In this document: one piece after another, positions 34,799 through 42,015 of the stretch | How positions within the stretch are numbered: position 1 is the first letter of the stretch | How the letters are laid out: each line of letters opens with the position of its first letter | NCBI RefSeq assembly: GCF_902381825.1 | Contig: NZ_LR698973.1 | Span: 1,509,358-1,573,357 of the forward strand | Origin: Pseudocoprococcus catus | GTDB lineage: Bacteria; Bacillota; Clostridia; Lachnospirales; Lachnospiraceae | Direction: 5' to 3' | Length of the DNA: 64,000 nt | Position numbers and translations under genes: made by a program | The notes under the pieces: model-generated | Seen by the model: the letters and a program-made list of their open reading frames with translations, nothing else | Database searches by the model: none | Told to the model about the DNA's origin: nothing

Positions 34799-35167
34799 AA
34801 ATAATACCTCCTGTGTTTTACATACATTCTTTAAAAATTAATTTAATGTTTGCGTTTTTTTATTCGCTGTTCGCTTAAGTGTATTATACAATAGTCCGTC
34901 TTTGATGGGAAATGTCGTTTCCAAACAGGTTTATGCAAAAGACGAATAATCGTTCTTTCACTTTCTGCATGAAAGTTGGCACGGGAAAATTGTGAAAAAT
35001 GCTATGCCAAAAAGCAGTGAAAACATGAAATATTGTTATGTTTTTTTTACATAACGCTTTTTTATAGATAGAATTTCCATTTGAAGGGTAAAATTGTTAT
35101 ACTCACCTTGAAGCAAGTTATACTATACAGAATACGACATATTAGTTTACTTGATTGTTACAAACAT
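34799..35167. promoter_or_regulatory. regulatory gap upstream of crotonase pair
   Basis: No gene seen. The A/T-rich gap contains the 12-mer AAAGTTGGCACG (34972-34983) shared with the hydrolase/transporter promoter region, ATGCCAAAAAGC (35004-35015), ACGAATAA (34942-34949, also at 29843-29850) and ATGCA/TGCAT half-sites at 34933 and 34966. These shared words suggest a common transcription factor, perhaps the LysR regulator encoded next door. Confidence 0.45.
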
Positions 35168-35201
35168 TAAAAAAGGAGCAACTGCACTAAGCAATTGCTC
35201 C
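35168..35201 (-). terminator. terminator of LysR gene
   Basis: GGAGCAACTGC (35175-35185) pairs with GCAATTGCTCC (35191-35201). On the minus strand a T-run follows (seven A at 35168-35174). Confidence 0.85.
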
Positions 35202-35215
35202 AACCCTCCCCCTGA

Positions 35216-36130
35216 TTAATCCGCAGGAGCCAGATTAGGATTTCTGTTTTGTATATAAGTTGAGAAACTGTCAACAAATACAGGAATGGAGATATTTGGA
35301 TTTTTCTTTTTCCAGATAAGATTGAGTGTAACATAAGCAAAAGAATCTGTCAGAGGAACTGTTCTGAGAGAGCCAATAGAAGAGAGCAGATACTCAGGCA
35401 TGATAAAGACCCCTTCGTTGATGCTGGCGCAGAAAGCAGCGGTTTCAATATTGGGGATTTCTCGTACAATATTGAGTTGGGCACCGGCTTTCTTGAAAAT
35501 CTGCTTATTAAAGTCACTGGTGATCGGATTCGCCTGAGGTGAGAAATTGATCATTGGGAACCCGGACAGATCTTTGATAGAAAGTGAGTCACGGTTAGCC
35601 AGAGCGTGCGTTGGATGCATCACTGCGATCAACGGACTCTTCATGATCGTTTTACTTTCAAGACCGATGAGGTAATTCTTATCTACATGGGTGACGAAAG
35701 CGAGATCAGTGAGACCGTCATTGAGCTGTTTAACAAGAATATCCAGGGCATCACTGGTCATAGAGAGCTTGATCTGTGGATGGCTGGCGGTGAACCCCAT
35801 GACAAAATCCGACAGGAAAGACTGGGAAGCTGTTCCAAGGAAACCGATTTTCAGTTCTCCGGTGGAGGTTGAAGAAACTTCTTTGATCAGATCAAGGGCA
35901 TGATTGTAACGCTGGATGATTTCCTGAGCTTCTTTGAGAAAGATTTCGCCGACGGATGTGAGATGCACGTTGTGTGTATCCCGGATAAAAAGCTGAGTTC
36001 CCAGCGTTTGTTCCAGGTCATGAATATGACGGCTGAGAGCAGGCTGTGTCAGATAAAGCTGGTTGGCAGCTTTGCTGTAGTTCAGCAGCGTGGCCAGTGT
36101 GATGAATTCGTTAAGTCGATTAATATCCAT
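35216..36130 (-). CDS. LysR-type transcriptional regulator
   Basis: 304-residue LTTR: an N-terminal HTH (about 1-60, NYSKAANQLYLTQPALSRHIHDLE) and an effector-binding domain (about 90-295). The start is the ATG giving MDINRLNEF, with AAGGAGC 11 nt upstream; a TTG seven codons earlier overlaps that site. It is divergent from the DUF362 operon and sits in the middle of the catabolic region, so it is the prime candidate for pathway control, with a ring-derived acid as possible inducer. Confidence 0.88.
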   Translation of the reverse strand: MDINRLNEFITLATLLNYSKAANQLYLTQPALSRHIHDLEQTLGTQLFIRDTHNVHLTSVGEIFLKEAQEIIQRYNHALDLIKEVSSTSTGELKIGFLGTASQSFLSDFVMGFTASHPQIKLSMTSDALDILVKQLNDGLTDLAFVTHVDKNYLIGLESKTIMKSPLIAVMHPTHALANRDSLSIKDLSGFPMINFSPQANPITSDFNKQIFKKAGAQLNIVREIPNIETAAFCASINEGVFIMPEYLLSSIGSLRTVPLTDSFAYVTLNLIWKKKNPNISIPVFVDSFSTYIQNRNPNLAPAD

Positions 36131-36213
36131 AAACAAAAGTGCTCCTTTCAAAAAGTGATGCCTTTACCATAAATCTATCAGCAAAAATGCTGATATAATT
36201 AAGCAAACGTCAG

Positions 36214-36272
36214 AATGTTGATGTAAAATTCATAACTAAACCATATCATAATTCGAAAAAGATATCAACATT
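36214..36272. promoter_or_regulatory. candidate LysR operator pair
   Basis: AATGTTGAT (36214-36222) and its exact complement ATCAACATT (36264-36272) lie in the divergent gap between the LysR gene and the plus-strand operon promoter. LTTRs commonly bind two such sites next to their own gene. Confidence 0.45.
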
Positions 36273-36296
36273 TTGTCGAAATATAGATAAAATGCA

Positions 36297-36324
36297 TTGC
36301 AAATGCGGTGTGAGAAACTATAAT
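36297..36324 (+). promoter_or_regulatory. promoter of the DUF362 operon
   Basis: TTGCAA (36297-36302), 16-bp spacer, TATAAT (36319-36324). Transcription would begin near 36331, just before the AGGAGGA at 36344. Confidence 0.6.
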
Positions 36325-36342
36325 AATAATTGCAAGTCAATA

Positions 36343-36501
36343 CAGGAGGAAGATAAAGTTTTAGGTAAGAGATGTGTCATCTGTGCATTCCCATCCCGCT
36401 GGTATATGGGTGATGGCAGCAAGGTGCGTATGGTTGCATTCATCGACAAAGATGATATGAATGATGTACCGGACCGTGTTTACAAATACGGTACTTACTA
36501 A
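36343..36501 (+). pseudogene. remnant of a cyclase-family (PF04199-like) hydrolase gene
   Basis: An intact promoter and an AGGAGGA ribosome binding site (36344-36350) are followed not by a start codon but directly by an open frame of about 45 codons. Its residues, ICAFPSRWYMGDGSKVRMVAF, resemble the last strand of cyclase-family metal hydrolases (pattern ALPLK..GGDGSPVRAVA in kynurenine-formamidase-type enzymes). The frame ends at TAA 36499-36501. The only in-frame ATG (36292) lies upstream of the promoter. This is best read as a large in-frame deletion that removed the start and most of a metal-dependent cyclic amide/ketone hydrolase gene at the head of the operon. The family call rests on one short motif. 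Confidence 0.5.
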
Positions 36502-36574
36502 AATTCAATTTTAAATGAGTTGGAGTATAATAAAAATTAATTATACATATAAAATGAATGGGAGGAATTAACTA

Positions 36575-37858
36575 ATGGCAAATGATAAAAAAGCAGTTGT
36601 AGCCATTGCGAAAGAACCTACTGTCCAGGAAAGTGTCACTAAGGTATTCGATCTTCTTGGCGGCGTTACAAACATGATTAAAAGAGGCGAAACAGTTATC
36701 CTGAAACCAAATGCAGGTCATGCAGAAGGTCCGGATACAGCTGTATGTACAAGCCCTGAAACACTTCGTGCAGTTATCCGCGAAGTTAAGAAAGCTCAGC
36801 CTTCAAGAATCATTGTTGCAGAATCAGCAGCTATCGGCTGTGATACAATGGAATGTTTCGAAGTATCCGGTCAGGCTGATGTAGCAAGAGAAGAAGGTGT
36901 TGAACTTTACGATATCAAGGCAGAAAAAGACCTTGTTAATGTAGCTGTAAGAGGTTACAAATCCAACATTAAGAGATGTAAAATCCCTCGTTTACTGCTT
37001 GAAGCAGATCATATCATCAACCTGCCTATCATGAAAGCACATGCTTCCATGGTATTCAGCTGTGCATTAAAGAACATCAAAGGTACTGTACAGGATCAGG
37101 TACATTCCCAGATGCATCAGCAGAACCTGACAATGGCTATGATGGATGTTTGGTGGGCAGTACGTCCTGATATCAACATTGTAGACGCTATCAATGTAGC
37201 ATCCGGTTACAGCCCACATACACCAACTCCTCTGGAAGTAGGTATCATCATGGGTAGTTACGATCCAGTTGCTCTTGACCTTATCGCATGTGATGTTGTA
37301 GGTATCGATACAAACCAGGTTGACTACTTCAGAGCAGCTGATGAAGCTGGTCTTGGTACAACAGATCGTGACAAGATCGAAGTTGTTGGTGAACAGGTGA
37401 AAGATGTTTACAAGAAGATGTGGATTCCATACCTTGGCAACATGGCTGACCGTTGGCCAGAATATGATATCCGCTGCGAGGGTGCATGCTCAAGCTGCCA
37501 GGCTCTGCTTGCACTGAACATGGAAACACTTAAAGCACTGGGTATCTATGAAGAAAACTCTGATAAGACAATCGTTGTAGGTCCTAGAAATACTATTCCT
37601 GATAAGCCAAAGGATAAGATCATCCTTCATGGTAACTGTACAAAGAGATTTGCAGATAAAGGTATGTGGATTCCAGGATGCCCTCCAGGAGAAACAGGTC
37701 TTTACCTGACAATCAAGACAGGCCAGGTTGTTGATGGTGAAATTCCAGGCTGTATCGAAAATATTATTCGTCCTAGCATGGAAGCTGACCATCCGAAGTG
37801 GCGTGCATATGTAGAACAGAAAGCAAAAGAGTTCTACGAGAATCCGGAGAATCAGTAA
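36575..37858 (+). CDS. DUF362 iron-sulfur-type protein
   Basis: 427-residue protein whose first 250 residues match DUF362 (VILKPNAG..., NLPIMKAHASMVFSCALKNIKGT, VDAINVASGY). The C-terminal part has Cys clusters, CEGACSSCQ (about 300-308) and GNC...GCPPGETG (about 350-375), that could hold an Fe-S cluster. The function of DUF362 proteins in catabolic clusters is not established; electron transfer or a metal-dependent activation step is possible. GGGAGGAA lies 9 nt before the ATG. It is the first intact gene behind the cyclase remnant. Confidence 0.72.
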   Translation: MANDKKAVVAIAKEPTVQESVTKVFDLLGGVTNMIKRGETVILKPNAGHAEGPDTAVCTSPETLRAVIREVKKAQPSRIIVAESAAIGCDTMECFEVSGQADVAREEGVELYDIKAEKDLVNVAVRGYKSNIKRCKIPRLLLEADHIINLPIMKAHASMVFSCALKNIKGTVQDQVHSQMHQQNLTMAMMDVWWAVRPDINIVDAINVASGYSPHTPTPLEVGIIMGSYDPVALDLIACDVVGIDTNQVDYFRAADEAGLGTTDRDKIEVVGEQVKDVYKKMWIPYLGNMADRWPEYDIRCEGACSSCQALLALNMETLKALGIYEENSDKTIVVGPRNTIPDKPKDKIILHGNCTKRFADKGMWIPGCPPGETGLYLTIKTGQVVDGEIPGCIENIIRPSMEADHPKWRAYVEQKAKEFYENPENQ

Positions 37859-37859
37859 A

Positions 37860-38129
37860 ATGGCATTTGCGTATGTTCCAATGTCTCCAGATGATAAGAA
37901 GTTGCTGGAAATGATTTTTACTGATGAATTCATGCAGGCGGAGACGAATTTTGAAGCTTTTAGAGATTTCCAGTCTTCCAGTGCGGTATTTACCAACTGG
38001 AAATCCGATATAATGGTTTATAATGAGGAAGTGTTTGATGGGTTTGTCAGAGAAAGTACACGCTTCACATCATGGGATGAAATGGTACGTACGGCTGCAG
38101 ACCGGGCATTTTCCGAAAAAGACGAATAA
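37860..38129 (+). CDS. 89-residue protein of unknown family, coupled to DUF362
   Basis: Not recognised. It starts one base after the DUF362 stop, so translation is coupled. Acidic, with one Met-rich start, no Cys, and aromatic residues (FRDFQSS, FTNWKSD, FTSWDEM) typical of a small helical accessory or chaperone-like protein. It probably works with the DUF362 protein. A long palindrome that can serve as operon terminator follows immediately. Confidence 0.6.
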   Translation: MAFAYVPMSPDDKKLLEMIFTDEFMQAETNFEAFRDFQSSSAVFTNWKSDIMVYNEEVFDGFVRESTRFTSWDEMVRTAADRAFSEKDE

Positions 38130-38133
38130 AAAG

Positions 38134-38265
38134 AAGGTTCGCTTCAATTTTTTCGGAAGCTGATCTGATACGCTTACGTTTCTCAAACACGCGTTTTTAT
38201 GACGCGAAACGTTTGAGAAACGTAAGGTATAGATCAGCTTAAAGAAAAGATTGAATGCGAACCTT
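38134..38265. repeat. 132-nt imperfect palindrome closing the DUF362 operon
   Basis: Outer arms AAGGTTCGC (38134-38142) and GCGAACCTT (38257-38265), middle arms AAGCTGATC and GATCAGCTT, inner arms ACGTTTCTCAAAC and GTTTGAGAAACGT. A TTTTATTATTT run follows on the plus strand, so it may also terminate transcription. It is much longer than a normal terminator. Confidence 0.65.
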
Positions 38266-38430
38266 TTATTATTTAATATAGAAGACAATTGTTCAATCTC
38301 AGCTTGTTTTGATGAAAAATTGGCTGAAGCGGCTATTGTTTTCTTCTTTATATAATGATACTATAAATTTAACGTAAGCGGGAGTTGATTTGCATGGCTC
38401 TAAATTGTCTGAGAGGGAAGGAGAATTTAT

Positions 38431-39411
38431 ATAGGCGCGATAGATGCAATTACGAAGGCTTACATAAGAAAAAATGAAGTATTTGCAGATGCTTTCAATT
38501 ACTTTATGTATGATGGTGCTCAAATGATTCAACCAGATCAGTTAAGGGAGTTGGATCCGACGGAGATTGCAATACTTTTTAATGAGAATGATACACAAGA
38601 TAGGCAAAGTACTAAAAAAGAAATTATTCAGAAATACCGCGATCATTTGAAATCTGTAGCAATCATGGAAGATGGAGAGACGGCATATGTTCTTTTGGGT
38701 ATTGAGAATCAGACAGATGTGAATTATGCGATGCCAGTTAGAAATATGTTGTATGATGCTTTACAGTATGTGAGACAAGTAAGCAGAATTGCTGATGTAC
38801 ATCGTAGTCAAAAAGGTAAGGCAGAACATAAAAATGCAACTGGTGCGGAGTTTATATCTGGTTTTCATAAAAATGATAAATTGATTCCGGTTATTACATT
38901 GGTACTCTTTTTTAATGCAGATGAATGGGATGGACCGAGATCATTGATGGATATGATGGAGATTACAAATCCAACTGTACGACGGCTAGTCGGAGATTAT
39001 CCGATTTATTTGATTGACCCAAGAAGTTTAGCGGATGATGAACTGAAAAAATTTCATTCTAGTCTGAGAGAAGTGATGGGCTGCATTAAATATTCGAATG
39101 ATAAAGATAAATTGGCGGCTTTTATTAGTCATAATCCAAGAATGAATATGGAAGTAGAAGCAGCCAGAGTCATAGAAGCAATCAATCATGTGCCAATTCG
39201 GCTGGAGAAAGGAGCTGAACAGTTCGATATGTGTAAAGCGATTGAAGAGATGATAGAAGATGGCAGGCAAGAAGGAAGAGAAGAAACTTTAATGCGTATT
39301 AATCAATTAATTATTATGCTGTCAAAAGAAAACCGCAGTGAAGATATTGTTAAAGCGGCTGCGGACAGAGAATATCAGGAACAGTTGCTGAAAGAATTTA
39401 ATTTGCTATAG
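38431..39411 (+). CDS. Rpn-family (PD-(D/E)XK) nuclease/transposase-like protein with ATA in place of the start codon
   Basis: Member of the recombination-promoting nuclease / putative transposase (Rpn, YhgA-like) family, very common in Lachnospiraceae. Coding clearly begins before the first ATG (38506): the in-frame residues GAIDAITKAYIRKNEVFADAF match the family's N-terminus, which normally starts MG.KD..TK.Y. At the expected start stands ATA (38431-38433), 7 nt after AAGGAG. So the start codon is mutated, non-canonical or misread. Later parts keep VLLGIENQTDVNYAMPVRNMLYDALQY and the Glu-rich C-terminal tail GRQEGREETL. If dead, it is a young pseudogene with 327 intact codons. Confidence 0.75.
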   Translation: MGAIDAITKAYIRKNEVFADAFNYFMYDGAQMIQPDQLRELDPTEIAILFNENDTQDRQSTKKEIIQKYRDHLKSVAIMEDGETAYVLLGIENQTDVNYAMPVRNMLYDALQYVRQVSRIADVHRSQKGKAEHKNATGAEFISGFHKNDKLIPVITLVLFFNADEWDGPRSLMDMMEITNPTVRRLVGDYPIYLIDPRSLADDELKKFHSSLREVMGCIKYSNDKDKLAAFISHNPRMNMEVEAARVIEAINHVPIRLEKGAEQFDMCKAIEEMIEDGRQEGREETLMRINQLIIMLSKENRSEDIVKAAADREYQEQLLKEFNLL

Positions 39412-39483
39412 TTGTTTGAATGACAAGATATTTTGATGGAGTGTCAGTGCATAAATCCTGCTTGCGTTGCTGACATTTCTGAC

Positions 39484-39548
39484 AAAAAAGGTTTGCTTGA
39501 GATTTTCTGGATGACACTGAATCGTGCCAAAACTTCAAGCAAACCTTT
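39484..39548 (-). terminator. terminator of the CoA-transferase operon
   Basis: AAAGGTTTGCTTGA (39487-39500) pairs perfectly over 14 bp with TCAAGCAAACCTTT (39535-39548). An A-run at 39484-39489 gives the T-run on the minus strand. The 34-nt loop contains further weak pairing. Confidence 0.7.
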
Positions 39549-39554
39549 CAATTT

Positions 39555-40202
39555 TTATTCTTCGTCCATAATTTTGAGATCGTCAGCGATGATCAGTGTT
39601 GGCTCAACCTGTGCCTGAATGTCTTCAGGTGTTTTGCCAGCACGGATTTCAACAAGCTTCAGACCTTCTGGTGTCACGTCGATGACACACTGCTCTGTAA
39701 CGATGTGGTTCACACAACCCTGAGCTGTTAAAGGATAAGTACATCTCTTTAAGATCTTTGGTTCGCCTTTTTTGGTTGTGAGTTCCATGGCAACAATAAC
39801 TTTTCTTGCACCGTTGCAAAGGTCCATAGCACCGCCCATGCCGAATGCACGGCCAGGGCTTGCCCAGTTGGCGATATCACCGTTTTCAGCAACCTGAAGG
39901 GCGCCGAGAACAGTGGCAGCCATACGACCGCTTCTGATAACAGCGAAAGAATAAGCTGTATCGAATGCGGAAGCACCCATAACTGGTACGAAGTTGATGC
40001 CGCCTGCGTTCTGGTAAGTATCGCAGATAGCAAGTTTCTTAGCAACAGGACCGACACCGATCATACCATTTTCTGTCTGGAAAGCGATTGTCGGATCTAC
40101 ATAATCACTGCAGGCACTTGGAATACCGATACCAAGATTAACAGTGTCACCTTCATTAAAATACTGAGCAGCTCTTCTGGCAATAAATCTTCTGTTATCC
40201 AT
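39555..40202 (-). CDS. atoA: 3-oxoacid CoA-transferase, beta subunit
   Basis: 215-residue subunit B of a family I CoA-transferase. Marks are VNLGIGIPS, the catalytic glutamate in QTENGMIGVGP (about 51) and MGGAMDLCNGARKVIVAMEL. With subunit A it transfers CoA between acetyl-CoA (or another donor) and a 3-oxoacid such as acetoacetate. It starts 1 nt after the stop of subunit A. In this region it would activate the acetoacetate released by the BKACE so that the thiolase can split it. Confidence 0.88.
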   Translation of the reverse strand: MDNRRFIARRAAQYFNEGDTVNLGIGIPSACSDYVDPTIAFQTENGMIGVGPVAKKLAICDTYQNAGGINFVPVMGASAFDTAYSFAVIRSGRMAATVLGALQVAENGDIANWASPGRAFGMGGAMDLCNGARKVIVAMELTTKKGEPKILKRCTYPLTAQGCVNHIVTEQCVIDVTPEGLKLVEIRAGKTPEDIQAQVEPTLIIADDLKIMDEE

Positions 40203-40203
40203 C

Positions 40204-40923
40204 TTACATACCCTCCAACTGATTTCTCTTGATTCGACCAATAATATGGTTCTGTTCATGGCTGTCTGTGTAAAGCATATCAACGTACATAGCAGGTACC
40301 TTTACATCATCAGGAGAAATTTCGTTTAAGTCGCAGTACAGGTCGCACTGTACGATGGAGATATCTGCACATGTTGCCATAACAGGGTGTGAAGCTGTAC
40401 CTGTTCCGTGGTAAGCAAGGTTGCCGAGAGGATCGGCACGACGGCATCTTGTAAGTGCTACATCTGCATGGATGGCTTCTTCAAGAATATAACGTTCGCC
40501 ATCAGATGTTGTAACGATCTGTTTGCCTTTTTCCATATCTGTGCCAAGACCTGTTTTGGTAAGAAATCCACCGATACCGGCACCGCCGTCACGCATCTTT
40601 TCAATGAAACTGCCCATTGGGAAGAATTCAACTTCCAGTTTGCCTTCTGCAAGCAACTTCTGGGCAACAGGGTTTGTACCGATATGGGTTGTGATCATTT
40701 TGTCAACCTGGCCATTTTCAATCAGACGGCTGATTGCGAAACCTGGGTTGCAGGCATCAATAGAGCAGATTGTAAGGTGCTTAACACCGCTTTCTTCAAG
40801 CATATCAAGAAGATCCCAAGGCATGTAAGCGCCGGCCTGACCACCAACGGCGATTGTCTGACCATCCTTGAAACAAGCCATGATTTCTTCTCTTGTTCTG
40901 ACTTTTCCTCTTTCGATTTCCAT
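40204..40923 (-). CDS. atoD: 3-oxoacid CoA-transferase, alpha subunit
   Basis: 239-residue subunit A: FKDGQTIAVGGQAGAYMP, a CoA-binding Gly-rich loop (GGAGIGGFLTKTGLGT), and ADVALTRCRRADPLGNLAYHGTG. The start is the ATG behind AAGGAGACT; a longer upstream frame has no ribosome binding site. It forms a hetero-oligomer with the next gene. Gene symbols follow the acetoacetate enzyme; the physiological 3-oxoacid is inferred from context. Confidence 0.87.
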   Translation of the reverse strand: MEIERGKVRTREEIMACFKDGQTIAVGGQAGAYMPWDLLDMLEESGVKHLTICSIDACNPGFAISRLIENGQVDKMITTHIGTNPVAQKLLAEGKLEVEFFPMGSFIEKMRDGGAGIGGFLTKTGLGTDMEKGKQIVTTSDGERYILEEAIHADVALTRCRRADPLGNLAYHGTGTASHPVMATCADISIVQCDLYCDLNEISPDDVKVPAMYVDMLYTDSHEQNHIIGRIKRNQLEGM

Positions 40924-41153
40924 CTTATGAGTCTCCTTCCTGTTTTTCAAAAATTGAAGTTATATTTTTATTTGTTTTCACCAAATATTACTTATAGACT
41001 GTAAGGCTTCGAGCCTTGACAGCTTTCGTCCTCTTCATCTTAACATATAAATAAAAGACTGTGAAATAATTGATAAACCCAAGTCTATGCAAAATGTGCA
41101 TAACCATCATGCATGATTTGGCATGATGACTTTGGGAGTAAACTCAAAAATGG
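40924..41153. promoter_or_regulatory. regulatory gap upstream of CoA-transferase genes
   Basis: No gene. It contains ATGCAaaatgTGCAT (about 41089-41103), a dyad with a 5-bp spacer, then TCATGCATGA (41108-41117), a perfect palindrome that includes one more TGCAT, and TTTGGCAT (41117-41124), the reverse of the ATGCCAAA word seen upstream of the crotonase genes. These are candidate operators for the minus-strand CoA-transferase pair. Confidence 0.4.
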
Positions 41154-41480
41154 TTATCGAGGGAGACGGGCATGAAGTTCTTTAACGACAGTATCCACCC
41201 AGTTTTCAATTTTTTTGACATCTTCTTCGGACATTTTGTTCGGCTCGTAGAAAAAACTCAGGCCGTCATAAGGGCTTTCACTGCTGGTACGGACAAGAAT
41301 ACCGTCTTTATTAAAATAGCCGCCGATACACATGGAATCCACGCTGAAGCCGGAATCCTCCGGTTTGATGACTTCATCGATAATTTTGTGCATGGCATAA
41401 AAATCTTCTTCGCCGGTGTAACCGCAGACATCCACAAGGATTGCGCCGCGCTTCATTGTATGGGTATCATATAAGTTCAT
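41154..41480 (-). CDS. 108-residue protein of unknown family in the catabolic region
   Basis: Not recognised. The ATG at 41478-41480 follows AGGAGGAAA by 4-5 nt. The upstream extension of the reading frame runs into a palindromic repeat and is not coding. The protein is acidic, has two Cys (VDVCGYTGEED, SMCIGGYF), a small-domain layout MKRGAILVDVCGYTGEEDFYAM, and ends in a helix (SEEDVKKIENWVDTVVKELHARL). It sits between the CoA-transferase genes and the BKACE, so a role in the same pathway is likely. Confidence 0.65.
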   Translation of the reverse strand: MNLYDTHTMKRGAILVDVCGYTGEEDFYAMHKIIDEVIKPEDSGFSVDSMCIGGYFNKDGILVRTSSESPYDGLSFFYEPNKMSEEDVKKIENWVDTVVKELHARLPR

Positions 41481-41504
41481 GAAATTTCCTCCTGATGTAT
41501 TGAC

Positions 41505-41694
41505 GGGCATGACACAATCAGACGTCATAGCTATTGAACAATTCAGCACAGGCACGTTCGCACTGCCAGTGTTTGGCAGCAGTACATAAGGTCCTAAAGG
41601 ACAGGACCTAAGTACTGGCCAGCACTGAAGCACCTGTGTATGAATTGTTCAATAGCTCTGACTGTTTCTTGATAAAGTAAAACGAGTCATGCCC
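41505..41694. repeat. long palindromic element, copy B of the 88-nt conserved core
   Basis: Nested arms: GGGCATGAC (41505-41513) with GTCATGCCC (41686-41694), then ATAGCTATTGAACAATTCA with TGAATTGTTCAATAGCT, around the core at 41549-41636. The core has the same length (88 nt) as the core at 21752-21839 and keeps its stems through paired base changes. Like copy A, the element begins 25 bp upstream of the start codon of a minus-strand gene. Confidence 0.7.
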
Positions 41695-41734
41695 GATGAT
41701 AGGCTGTGATTAAAAATAGTTGAAGTTTAATGGT

Positions 41735-41802
41735 TATCATATGATGTTGAGGGCAAAATACCTTTTGACCCCAACATCATATGATACAATCATATCATAT
41801 GA
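41735..41802. promoter_or_regulatory. triple TCATATGA palindrome upstream of the BKACE gene
   Basis: The 8-bp palindrome TCATATGA occurs at 41737-41744, 41777-41784 and 41795-41802. The first two lie inside a 15-bp perfect inverted repeat (41735-41749 with 41772-41786). It resembles an operator array. The remaining bases to the BKACE start also hold ATGCagcGCAT (41939-41949). Confidence 0.5.
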
Positions 41803-42015
41803 AGCGCTGTTTTTGAGGAATTTATAATGGATTGCTGTTATGCTTTTTTTACATAATGCCCGCCAAAGCAGGCATAATGACTTTCGGAAATGGACTTGAA
41901 AATGCGAAGAAATATCAATACAATGTAATTGAACGAAATGCAGCGCATTTTGGAAGCAGAGCTGTACAATTATGACAAAGTATTTTATTATTTTCACGAA
42001 AGGAAGTATTATATT

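Noticed and set aside
36292..36342. Using ATG 36292 as a real start for the cyclase fragment
   Set aside because: It lies upstream of the predicted promoter and has no ribosome binding site; the good site at 36344 is downstream of it.
38431..39411. Reporting the Rpn-family gene as an active insertion sequence
   Set aside because: No inverted-repeat ends, target duplication or DDE transposase; the family is a nuclease-like protein, and the start codon is damaged.
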